From an uncultured Bacteroidia bacterium (GTDB lineage: Bacteria; Bacteroidota; Bacteroidia; J057; CALDDN01), in assembly GCA_937936615.1 (NCBI GenBank), contig CALDDN010000009.1:1-50520 (forward strand): DNA of 50,520 nucleotides, given 5' to 3'. The notes under the pieces are model-generated. The model was not told the origin of the DNA. It searched no databases and saw only the letters and a program-made list of their open reading frames with translations. This document shows, piece by piece, positions 24,105 through 31,287 of the stretch (position 1 is the first letter of the stretch; each line of letters starts with the position of its first letter). The translations under genes and the position numbers were made by a program.

Positions 24105-25298
24105 GTGCGCATCCTCATCCTGCACCAGTATTACTGCCCGCCCGGTGGCTGGGGTAACGACCGCTCCTTCGACTGGGCCAGCCAGTGGGCGGCGGCAGGC
24201 CACGAGGTCGAGGTGCTGACCACGCAGGCCTACTTTCCACCCGCCCAGCGCAGCTCCCGCCCCCTGCGTCTCGATGTGGCGGGTCATCGGGTGCTGGCCC
24301 TGCCCGTTGCCTACGAGCAGCGCATGGGCTGGCTGCGGCGGTCGTGGGCCTTTATCTCGTTTTTGGGGCGGGGGCTGGTAGCGGGGCTGCGTCGGCCTCG
24401 GCCCGATGTCATCTACGCCTGCAGCACGCCCCCCTCGGTGGGCTGGCTGGGTCGGCTGCTGGCCCGCTGGCACGGCTGTCCGTGGTGCTTCGAGGTTATC
24501 GATGTCTGGCCTCAGGTGCCTATCGGCATGGGCCTGATCCGCTCGCGGCTGCTGGCCGCCCTGCTCCACGCGGCTACCGATCCGCTCTACCGCTCGGCCC
24601 GCTGCGTCATAACTCTTTCGGAGGGCATGCGCCGCCAGATTGCCGAGCGGCCTACGGCACCGCCCCTCATCCATGTGATCGAAAACGGCACCCAAACCGA
24701 CCGTTTCCGGCCTGCTCCCGAAGATTCCCACGTACTGCGTCTGGTGTATGCCGGGGCGGTAGGGCGGGCCAATGGGCTGGAAGCTCTGGCGGTGGTGGCG
24801 CGGCGGGTGCTGGCCCGGCGGTCGGGGGTGCGCTTCGAGGTCTGCGGCTGGGGCAGCCACTGGCAGGCTCTGGCCGAGGTCATGGCCGATGAGGCCGGCT
24901 TCTGCCTGCTGCCGGCCAAACCCAAGGACGAGCTGGCCATCTGGTTGCGGGGGGCGGCCGTGGGGCTGTGCGTCTTTGCTCCCCATCCGGTGCTCGAAGC
25001 CAACAGCGCGAACAAGTTCTTCGACTACCTGGCGGCGGGCCTGCCGGTGGTGCTCAACTACGGGGGCTGGCAGGCCGAGCTGGTCGAAGAGGCCGGCTGT
25101 GGCCGCTGGGTGCCGGCCGGCGACCTCGAGGCCTGGGAACGGGTACTCCTCGAACTGATCGATGCGCCCGATCTGCGCCGTCGGCTGGGAGTTGCTGCCC
25201 GCCGTCTGGCCTGCGAACGCTTCGACCGCCGCTTCCTGGCGGCACAGGCCCTTGAGCGAGTCGAGGCCGCCTGTCAACCGGTTGGGCGTGTGAAATGA
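24105..25298 (+). CDS. Glycosyltransferase family 4 (WbuB-like)
   Basis: A 397-residue GT-B fold glycosyltransferase, probably acting on a lipid-linked or surface polysaccharide. The N-terminal domain starts RILILHQYYCPPGGWGNDR and has ACSTPPSVGWLGRLLA and FEVIDVWPQVPIGMGL. The nucleotide-sugar domain shows HVIENGTQTDRF, LVYAGAVGRANGLEAL, CLLPAKPKDELAI, and the GT4 EX7E-like stretch NSANKFFDYLAAGLPVVLNYGGWQAELVEE. The sequence is nearest to the WbuB/WbuC-like 'glycosyltransferase family 4' group used in O-antigen and capsule loci, but it stands alone here. Start: a GTG at 24105 is preferred to the TTG at 24090, because it begins right at the first beta strand and is preceded by GAACTTCG plus 3 nt, as at other starts in the window. 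Confidence 0.85.
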   Translation: MRILILHQYYCPPGGWGNDRSFDWASQWAAAGHEVEVLTTQAYFPPAQRSSRPLRLDVAGHRVLALPVAYEQRMGWLRRSWAFISFLGRGLVAGLRRPRPDVIYACSTPPSVGWLGRLLARWHGCPWCFEVIDVWPQVPIGMGLIRSRLLAALLHAATDPLYRSARCVITLSEGMRRQIAERPTAPPLIHVIENGTQTDRFRPAPEDSHVLRLVYAGAVGRANGLEALAVVARRVLARRSGVRFEVCGWGSHWQALAEVMADEAGFCLLPAKPKDELAIWLRGAAVGLCVFAPHPVLEANSANKFFDYLAAGLPVVLNYGGWQAELVEEAGCGRWVPAGDLEAWERVLLELIDAPDLRRRLGVAARRLACERFDRRFLAAQALERVEAACQPVGRVK

Positions 25299-25384
25299 CC
25301 ACTCGCACGCGCGTTTTGACGGCTGGTGCCCGGAGCGACTGAATTCGCTGCAGGTGCTAGCATCTTTACTTTACCAGAGCAAGG

Positions 25385-25428
25385 GTTGGGGTTGATTCGC
25401 CTGAATGGCTTGAGTCCCCCAACTTTTT
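25385..25428 (+). terminator. Terminator of the glycosyltransferase gene
   Basis: GTTGGGG (25385-25391) pairs with CCCCAAC (25417-25423) around a long loop, then TTTTT. It lies about 90 bp after the stop codon. Confidence 0.5.
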
Positions 25429-25450
25429 ATTTGTACGGGGCCTCTGAGGC

Positions 25451-27019
25451 TCAGTTCCCCTCCTGGGCCAGCCAGGTTTCGGCCTGTGCCCGTAGGGCCT
25501 GCCGGTCGGCTTCGCTCATTCTGTCCCAGGTTTTATAGGGCATGGCCAGCCGCTGGTTGTTTGCCAGCCGCTCGCGGTGCCGGTCCAGAAAGTGCCAGTA
25601 GAGCGCGTTAAAAGGACAGGCCCGCGGCCCCGTCCGCTGCTTCACATCGTAGCGGCAGCTGCGGCAGTAGTCGCTCATCTTGTTGAGGTAGGCTCCCGAC
25701 GACACGTAGGGTTTGGTGGCTACCAGACCGCCATCGGCGTACTGGCTCATGCCCTGGGTGTTGGGCAGCTGCACCCACTCCAGTGCATCGACGTAGACCC
25801 CCAGGTACCAGGCGTTGACCTCGGCGGGCCGCACGCCGGCCAGCAGGGCGTAATTGCCCGTAACCATGAGCCGCTGGATGTGGTGGGCAAAGCCGTTGTC
25901 GAGGCTGTTGTTCAAGGCGTGGCGCAGGCAGTTGAGTTCGGTCTCGCCCGTCCAGTACCAGGCTGGCAGGGGCCGGTCGTGGTGCAGGAAATTGCCCGCA
26001 GCGTAGTCGGGCATTCTGGCCCAGTAGACCCCGCGCAGGTACTCGCGCCAGCCGATGAGCTGGCGTACGAAGCCCTCGACCTGTGCCAGACCGATCTGCC
26101 GCTCGGGGTCAGCGTAGGCCGCCAGGCAGCGTTCGACGACCTCCAGCGGGCTGATGAGCTTGACGTTGAGCGCGAACGAGAGCAGGCTGTGGTTGAGGAA
26201 GGGCTCGCCCTCGAGCATGGCATCCTGATAGCGGCCAAACTGCGGCAGGGCCTGCTCGATGAAGTAGTCGAGCTGGTGCAGGGCCTGGGCGCGGGTGGTC
26301 GGGAAGTCGATGCCGCCACTGCGTCCGAAGTGGGGGAGGCCGGCGGCGGCGATGTCGGCCCGGATGGCGGCGTAGTCGTTGCCAAAGTCGAGAGGTGGCG
26401 GAAAGCGGGTACCGGCGGGGGGCTTGTGGCGGTTTTCGGCGTCGAAATTCCAGCGCCCCCCCAGGGGTTTGCCCGCCCCGTCGAGAAGCAGGCCCAGCCG
26501 CTGGCGCATGCGCCGGTAGAAAGTTTCCATCAGCCAGTGGGATCGCTCGCCGAAAAGCTCGCCCACTTCGTGGCGGCGCGTCAGGAAGTGCTCGGTATCG
26601 GCCGTGGCGGTAGGGCGGGACTGGCTCGCCGCCCATTCGGTCAGCTCGCGATCGAGGCGGTACTCGTCGGGCAGCAGCCATTCGATGCGCTGCACGCCGT
26701 AGCGGTCGGCCACCGCACCCAGGGTTCGGCTCAGGCTTGCCTCCGTGTTTTCGGGGTCAGCAATCGAGAGGTAATGCACGGCGTGGCCGCGGGCCTGCAG
26801 GTGCTGGCCAAAGCTGCGCATGGCCCGGAAAAAGAGTTCGATTTTGCGGATGTGGTGCAGGGTGTAAGTCTGTTCGGCGCGGGCTTCTACGAGCAGGTAA
26901 AGCGTTTCGGGGTCGGGGTTCTGAAACCAGCTGTGCTGCTCGTTGAGCTGGTCGCCCAGCACGAGGCGCAGGCGGGCATACGCGGGGCGGTCGGGCCGCA
27001 GGCGGAAGGGACTTGCCAT
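25451..27019 (-). CDS. FeS-type bacterial photolyase/cryptochrome (PhrB/CryPro class)
   Basis: A 522-residue protein of the 'deoxyribodipyrimidine photolyase-related' family (PF04244). These enzymes bind FAD, a lumazine-type antenna and a [4Fe-4S] cluster, and in characterised cases repair (6-4) photoproducts. Diagnostic features: LRLVLGDQLNEQHSWF at residues 17-32, WLLPDEYRLDRELTEWA, RWNFDAENRHKPP, EGFVRQLIGWREYLRGVYW, HHIQRLMVTGNYALL and the four cluster cysteines Cys364, Cys452, Cys455 and Cys468 (C-x2-C-x12-C spacing as in the family). The start MASPFRLRP at 27019 is preferred. It is divergent from a pterin synthase gene with 115 bp between starts, and folE follows that. A role in light-dependent repair is the default; a pure photoreceptor role cannot be excluded. 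Confidence 0.94.
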   Translation of the reverse strand: MASPFRLRPDRPAYARLRLVLGDQLNEQHSWFQNPDPETLYLLVEARAEQTYTLHHIRKIELFFRAMRSFGQHLQARGHAVHYLSIADPENTEASLSRTLGAVADRYGVQRIEWLLPDEYRLDRELTEWAASQSRPTATADTEHFLTRRHEVGELFGERSHWLMETFYRRMRQRLGLLLDGAGKPLGGRWNFDAENRHKPPAGTRFPPPLDFGNDYAAIRADIAAAGLPHFGRSGGIDFPTTRAQALHQLDYFIEQALPQFGRYQDAMLEGEPFLNHSLLSFALNVKLISPLEVVERCLAAYADPERQIGLAQVEGFVRQLIGWREYLRGVYWARMPDYAAGNFLHHDRPLPAWYWTGETELNCLRHALNNSLDNGFAHHIQRLMVTGNYALLAGVRPAEVNAWYLGVYVDALEWVQLPNTQGMSQYADGGLVATKPYVSSGAYLNKMSDYCRSCRYDVKQRTGPRACPFNALYWHFLDRHRERLANNQRLAMPYKTWDRMSEADRQALRAQAETWLAQEGN

Positions 27020-27071
27020 ACCTGCATTAACCGATGCGGGCCTTAAAAGGTGGCTGCGGCCCCCAACAGCT

Positions 27072-27085
27072 TTCAATTTGAATTG
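27072..27085. promoter_or_regulatory. Nested palindrome between photolyase and PTPS genes
   Basis: TTCAA-T-TTGAA (27072-27082) overlaps CAATT-TG-AATTG (27074-27085) in the middle of the 115-bp divergent region. It could be an operator, or simply contain the TCAATTTG promoter box of the rightward gene. Confidence 0.3.
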
Positions 27086-27134
27086 GAATCAATCGCAGCG
27101 GCAGCCTGTTCAATAGAACGTCAACCGCAACACC

Positions 27135-27548
27135 ATGCTCGTTTACGTAACGCGCAAAGTTCACTTCAACGCCGCCCACCGGATGCACAACCCTGCCTGG
27201 AGCGACGAACGCAACGCCGAGGTCTTCGGCCCCTGCAACAACGCCAACTGGCACGGCCACAACTACGAGCTGGAAGTAACAGCCGTGGGCACACCCGATC
27301 CCGACACGGGCTATGTGCTCGACCTGGGCCGGCTCCGCGACCTGATCGAGGAACGGATTTTGAAGAAAGTCGATCACCGCAACCTCAACCTCGATGTCGA
27401 TTTCATGCAGGGCATCATCCCCTCGTCCGAGAATTTCGTCGTGGCCATCTGGCGCGAGCTCGAAACGGGCCTGCCGGCCGGCAGCCGCCTCTACAGCATC
27501 CGCCTCTACGAAACGCCCCGCAATTTCGTTGAATACCGCGGCGAATAG
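27135..27548 (+). CDS. 6-pyruvoyl-tetrahydropterin synthase type (PTPS-like)
   Basis: A 137-residue enzyme of the PTPS/QueD family. Zinc ligands are His15 (FNAAH), His40 and His42 in NWHGHNY. The catalytic Cys34 is in GPCNNANWHGH, eight residues before the second HGH histidine, the spacing of eukaryote-type PTPS (CNNPNGHGHNY) rather than of QueD (six residues). VDHRNLNLDV, PSSENFVVAIW and LYETPRNFVEY complete the family set. It therefore more likely makes 6-pyruvoyl-tetrahydropterin, from the FolE product, than carboxytetrahydropterin for queuosine (inference). A second family member of the QueD type is at 38192. It is followed after 147 bp by folE on the same strand. Confidence 0.88.
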   Translation: MLVYVTRKVHFNAAHRMHNPAWSDERNAEVFGPCNNANWHGHNYELEVTAVGTPDPDTGYVLDLGRLRDLIEERILKKVDHRNLNLDVDFMQGIIPSSENFVVAIWRELETGLPAGSRLYSIRLYETPRNFVEYRGE

Positions 27549-27695
27549 TTCCCTTAAGCTTTAAAATTAATTCCACCGATTGTTGAACGATATGCCCCAT
27601 TCAGGACTTTTAGTAAGAGCTATGTCCAATTACTTCCTTTATTCCATCTTTTAGTCACTTGCTTTTCAACTTTACCCGTATCAACCTGACCCCTT

Positions 27696-28361
27696 ATGCT
27701 TGAACCGCATTTCGTAGACCGCATCGCCCAAATCGGCGACCTCCACCACGGCACCAGCTCCAAAACCCCCATACGCCCCGATGCCTTCGACCTGACCGAC
27801 GAGGAAAAGATCGCCCGCATCAGCTACCATTTCGAGCAGATCATGCATACACTGGGCCTCGACCTGACCGACGACAGCCTCTCCGGCACGCCCCACCGCG
27901 TGGCCAAAATGTACGTTCAGGAGCTCTTTTCGGGCCTCAACCCCGCCAACGCCCCCCGCGTCTCGCTCTTCGAAAACCACTACCACTACCGGCAGATGCT
28001 CGTCGAAAAAGACATTACCGTGCAGTCGGTCTGCGAGCACCACTTCGTACCCATCATCGGGCGGGCGCACGTGGCCTACCTCTCGTCGGGCAAAGTGATC
28101 GGCCTCTCGAAAATCAACCGCATCGTGCGCCACTACTGCCGCCGCCCTCAGGTGCAGGAACGCCTGACCATCGAAATAGCCGATGCCCTCTGCGAGGCCC
28201 TCGAAACGCCCGATGTGGCCGTGCTCATCGATGCCAAACACTACTGCGTTGTGCTGCGGGGCATCGAAGACCAGACCAGCAGCACCGTCACGGCCGAGTA
28301 CCGCGGACGCTTCCGCACCGAAAGTGTCCGGGCCGACTTCCTCAACTACTTGAACCTCTGA
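27696..28361 (+). CDS. folE: GTP cyclohydrolase I
   Basis: A 221-residue enzyme converting GTP to 7,8-dihydroneopterin triphosphate, the entry point of folate and tetrahydropterin synthesis. The zinc and active-site residues are present: Cys113, His115/His116 in QSVCEHHFVPIIG, GLSKINRIVRHY, and Cys184 in DAKHYCVVLRG. SGTPHRVAKMYVQELFSGL is the usual N-terminal signature, and length and ending (RADFLNYLNL) are normal. Its position beside a PTPS gene and a photolyase suggests that its product is channelled to a pterin made with PTPS. Confidence 0.97.
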   Translation: MLEPHFVDRIAQIGDLHHGTSSKTPIRPDAFDLTDEEKIARISYHFEQIMHTLGLDLTDDSLSGTPHRVAKMYVQELFSGLNPANAPRVSLFENHYHYRQMLVEKDITVQSVCEHHFVPIIGRAHVAYLSSGKVIGLSKINRIVRHYCRRPQVQERLTIEIADALCEALETPDVAVLIDAKHYCVVLRGIEDQTSSTVTAEYRGRFRTESVRADFLNYLNL

Positions 28362-28397
28362 GTCTGAACTAAATATTTCTCCCCCAGAAGTCCTCCG

Positions 28398-28419
28398 AAT
28401 CCCGCCGTCAGGCGGGATT
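28398..28419 (+). terminator. Hairpin after folE
   Basis: Perfect 9-bp stem AATCCCGCC / GGCGGGATT with 4-nt loop, 36 bp after the folE stop. The T-tract (TGGGCTTTA) is poor, so it may terminate weakly or only stabilise the 3' end. Confidence 0.55.
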
Positions 28420-28487
28420 TGGGCTTTATCGGCTCCCCTGAACATCGGCAGCCAGCATCCGGTACATACGTCTGCTTTTGATTTGTC

Positions 28488-28503
28488 TTATAAAATTTTA
28501 TAA
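28488..28503. repeat. 16-bp A/T-only palindrome
   Basis: TTATAAAATTTTATAA, a perfect palindrome in the spacer between the convergent folE and thioesterase genes. No gene lies between 28362 and 28604. Confidence 0.6.
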
Positions 28504-28604
28504 AAGAAACAGCCAATCGCCCGGCGTACTCTTTTTGGGAGGCAGGGGGCTGCAGGCGCGAGGCAGTACTCGCCCGGAACCGGCTCGTTCGATGCAGGCC
28601 GGGT

Positions 28605-29024
28605 TCAGGCATCGCCACCTTCGGGGCGGGGCTTGAGGCGGTCGATCAGGGCCGCAAAGCGGGCGTGGTCGAGGATGCGCTGTTCCTGTTCGCCCTCGGC
28701 GATGAGCCGTTCGCCCGCCCAGCATTGCCAGCTGCACCAGACGGCATTGCCCTCGACACGCTCGAGGCGGGCCACCAGCCGCACGGCTGTGCCCAGCGGG
28801 GCGGGGGCCAGGTGCCGTACCGAGACGTAGCTGCCCACGCCTTCCTCGCCCGCCTCTTTCATCTCCAGAACAAAAAGGCGGCAGACCCATTCGGCATCCT
28901 GCGCCAGGGCAAAGGTGCCATACACCGGATGGACGAGGCCTTCGCCTTCGAAGCGGGCGAGCTTGGCCTCGGTAACGCGCGTGTGGTATTCGCGGGTATC
29001 GCCGATGGAAAAGGGGTTTTTCAT
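28605..29024 (-). CDS. Hot-dog thioesterase-like protein (FlK type)
   Basis: A 139-residue protein matching the fluoroacetyl-CoA-thioesterase-like hot-dog family: NPFSIGDTREYHTRVTEAKL, LVHPVYGTFALAQDAEWVCR, GSYVSVRHLAPAPLGTAVRL, and the last strands VWCSWQCWAGERLIAEGEQE, IL. Members hydrolyse acyl-CoA thioesters or serve as housekeeping thioesterases; the substrate is unknown. Its ATG overlaps the lgt stop by four bases (ATGA, 29021-29024), the classic arrangement for translational coupling, so it is co-expressed with lgt. Confidence 0.8.
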   Translation of the reverse strand: MKNPFSIGDTREYHTRVTEAKLARFEGEGLVHPVYGTFALAQDAEWVCRLFVLEMKEAGEEGVGSYVSVRHLAPAPLGTAVRLVARLERVEGNAVWCSWQCWAGERLIAEGEQEQRILDHARFAALIDRLKPRPEGGDA

Positions 29025-29941
29025 GCAGTGGCGGAGGGATGCAGGGGACGTTGCCGCCAGGCCCGCCACGTCAGCCACGCACCCGCCACGATGAAGGGCA
29101 GGCTCAGCAGCTGGCCCGTGTTGAAGGGTAGGCCCAGCTGGTATTCCTCCTGGTTGACCTTCAGGAATTCGATGAGGAAGCGGCCCGTAAACATGATGAA
29201 CATGAGCAGGCCCAGGAGCAGGCCCGCCGGAGTCTGCCGTTTGTAGCGGCGGTAGACGGCCCAGAGCACGCCAAAGAGGGCCACGTAGAGCAGGGCCTCG
29301 TAAATCTGGGTGGGGTGGCGGGGGCCTCCGCTGCAGTCGCTGCCGCCGCGCACAAACTCAAACGCCCAGGGCACATGGGTATGCAGGCCGCAGATTTCGG
29401 AATTGAAGAGGTTGCCCACGCGCACCAGGGCACCGCCCAGGGGAATGGTCAGCACCAGGCGGTCGGCCAGCCAGAGGAAGGTCGTCTGGGGCAGGCGGCG
29501 CACGAGCCAGGCCATCGCGATGAGAATGCCGGCAGCGGCCCCGTGGCTGGCCAGTCCCCCCTCACGCACGTTGAGTACCCGCAGCACGGTGCGGCCCAGG
29601 GCTTCGGCCCAGCTGGTGGGGGCATCGGGCCTGCCGCGGAAGCCCTCGGCGTAGGCACGGTACTGCTCGAAGTAGTCGAGGAAATAGTAGGCGGGGTCGT
29701 AGAAAATGCAGTGGGCCAGCCGGGCACCCAGGATCACCGCCAGGATGATGGCCAGGGTGATGCGGTCGATTTCGGCTTCGGGCCGGCCTTCGATGCGGTA
29801 GACGCGCCGCAGCACGAAATGCCCCAGCAGAAAAGCCAGCGCGAACATCAGGCCATACCACCGCAGCTCGAAGCCACCCAGATCGACCAGCGTGGGGCTC
29901 ACATCCCAGCGGATGGCCGCCAACGGCCACAAGGCATCCAT
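29021..29941 (-). CDS. lgt: Prolipoprotein diacylglyceryl transferase
   Basis: A 306-residue inner-membrane enzyme that transfers diacylglyceryl from phosphatidylglycerol to the lipobox cysteine of prelipoproteins, the first step of lipoprotein maturation. It has FELRWYGLMFALAFLLGHFV at the N-terminus, several transmembrane helices, GGLASHGAAAGILIA (the HGxxxG motif), the Lgt signature RVGNLFNSEICG and RHPTQIYEALLYV. The window itself encodes several lipoprotein substrates. A perfect TAGCTTTG box (29946-29953, minus strand) sits 4 nt before the ATG. The downstream thioesterase gene overlaps by 4 bp. Confidence 0.97.
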   Translation of the reverse strand: MDALWPLAAIRWDVSPTLVDLGGFELRWYGLMFALAFLLGHFVLRRVYRIEGRPEAEIDRITLAIILAVILGARLAHCIFYDPAYYFLDYFEQYRAYAEGFRGRPDAPTSWAEALGRTVLRVLNVREGGLASHGAAAGILIAMAWLVRRLPQTTFLWLADRLVLTIPLGGALVRVGNLFNSEICGLHTHVPWAFEFVRGGSDCSGGPRHPTQIYEALLYVALFGVLWAVYRRYKRQTPAGLLLGLLMFIMFTGRFLIEFLKVNQEEYQLGLPFNTGQLLSLPFIVAGAWLTWRAWRQRPLHPSATA

Positions 29942-29945
29942 GCTG

Positions 29946-29953
29946 CAAAGCTA
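29946..29953 (-). promoter_or_regulatory. -7 box abutting the lgt start
   Basis: TAGCTTTG-CAGC-ATG on the minus strand: perfect TAnnTTTG, four nucleotides before the start codon. Confidence 0.6.
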
Positions 29954-30028
29954 CACAGAGCCGTTACAATTTGAGGGCTTCGGAATTAAACTTGCGTCAA
30001 ACCCCAGTCCGTTGGTCTTAATTTGGCT

Positions 30029-30036
30029 TAAATTTG
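30029..30036 (+). promoter_or_regulatory. -7 box for the receiver-kinase gene
   Basis: TAAATTTG, a perfect TAnnTTTG match 25 nt before the ATG at 30062. Confidence 0.5.
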
Positions 30037-30061
30037 AAACTGGACCAAGCAGCGATTGAAA

Positions 30062-31255
30062 ATGGAATCCGAACGTACCGAAGTTCCGCTCATTCTGGTT
30101 GCTGACGACGACCTCAACAACCTGAAAGTTATCCTGAGCTACGTGCGCTCGGCCGATGCACAGTACCGGGTCATCAATGCCAACAACGGGCGCAACGCCT
30201 ACCAGCTGGCCCTGACGGCCCGTCCCGATATCATCCTGCTCGACTGGGAAATGCCCGAAATGAGCGGCATCGAGGTGGTGCAGGCCCTCAAGCAGCACGA
30301 GCAAACAGCCGACATCCCCGTCATCATCTACACGGGCATCATGCTCGCAGGCGAGCACCTCAAGATCGCCCTCGAAGAGGGCGCGGTCGATTTCCTGCGC
30401 AAACCCGCCGACCGGGTCGAGCTGCTCTCGCGCCTGCAGGCTGCCCTGCGCCTCTCGCGCTCCTTCAAAAAGATCAAAGAACAGAACCTGCTGCTCCAGA
30501 AGCAGAACGAGCACATCCAGCACCAGAACCAGAGCCTGACCGAAATCAACCACATCAAAGACCGGCTCTTCTCGATCATCGCCCACGACCTGCGCAGCCC
30601 CCTCAACGACTTTCACAGCCTTTTTGAGCTGCTGCAGTACCAGGCCCTGACCCTCGAACAGCTCCGCCAGGAGATCCCGGTACTGACGCACGGCCTCAAG
30701 TCGCTGCAGACCCTGCTCGACAACCTGCTCTACTGGTCGCTCTCGCAGATGCAGGGGCTGGCCCTCTACCCGCAGCCCATCGCCCTGATCGAAGCGGTGG
30801 AGCAGCTCAAGAGCTTCTTTGCCTACCAGCTCGAGACCAAAGGCATTGCCTTCGATAACCAGGTGCCCGCCGGCCTCTATGCGCAGGCCGACTTCAACAT
30901 TCTGGCTCTGCTGCTGCGCAACCTCATCGGCAACGCCCTCAAGTTTACGCCGGAAGGGGGCCGCATCGGGGTATCGGCCCAGCTGAGTCGGCCCTCGCTC
31001 ATCGACATCAGGGTAACCGACACGGGCACGGGCATGACCGCCGAGCAGGTACAGAAACTCTTCGGTGGAACGCTCAGCCAGACGCTGGCCGGCACGCGCT
31101 CGGAGCGGGGCACCGGTCTGGGGCTGATGCTCTGCCGTGACTTCGTGGAGCGCAGCGGCGGCGAGCTGCGTATCGACTCGGCACCCGGCCGCGGAACGAC
31201 GGTTACCTTCTCGCTGCCCAAAGCCCTGAGCCCGGTTCCGCAAACGACCCGTTGA
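30062..31255 (+). CDS. Receiver-histidine kinase (N-terminal receiver)
   Basis: A 397-residue soluble protein with reversed hybrid order. The receiver domain occupies about residues 9-125, with acidic pocket ADDD (15-17), phospho-acceptor Asp61 in ILLDWEMPEMSG and Lys114 in FLRKPAD. A coiled coil follows, then HisKA with SIIAHDLRSPLND (His175) and an HATPase domain (NLIGNALKFTPEGG, DTGTGM, GTGLGLMLCRDF). There is no transmembrane segment, so it probably receives phosphate or signals from another kinase and modulates its own kinase domain. An in-frame TTG two codons upstream (30056) is less likely than the ATG at 30062. It is convergent with a second receiver-kinase. Confidence 0.93.
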   Translation: MESERTEVPLILVADDDLNNLKVILSYVRSADAQYRVINANNGRNAYQLALTARPDIILLDWEMPEMSGIEVVQALKQHEQTADIPVIIYTGIMLAGEHLKIALEEGAVDFLRKPADRVELLSRLQAALRLSRSFKKIKEQNLLLQKQNEHIQHQNQSLTEINHIKDRLFSIIAHDLRSPLNDFHSLFELLQYQALTLEQLRQEIPVLTHGLKSLQTLLDNLLYWSLSQMQGLALYPQPIALIEAVEQLKSFFAYQLETKGIAFDNQVPAGLYAQADFNILALLLRNLIGNALKFTPEGGRIGVSAQLSRPSLIDIRVTDTGTGMTAEQVQKLFGGTLSQTLAGTRSERGTGLGLMLCRDFVERSGGELRIDSAPGRGTTVTFSLPKALSPVPQTTR

Positions 31256-31287
31256 GGCGGTGCAGGCTGGCGGCCCGACTTTCCCCC

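Noticed and set aside
28398-28503. Possible riboswitch or small RNA after folE
   Set aside because: Only a simple hairpin and an A/T palindrome are visible; no conserved riboswitch core is recognised.
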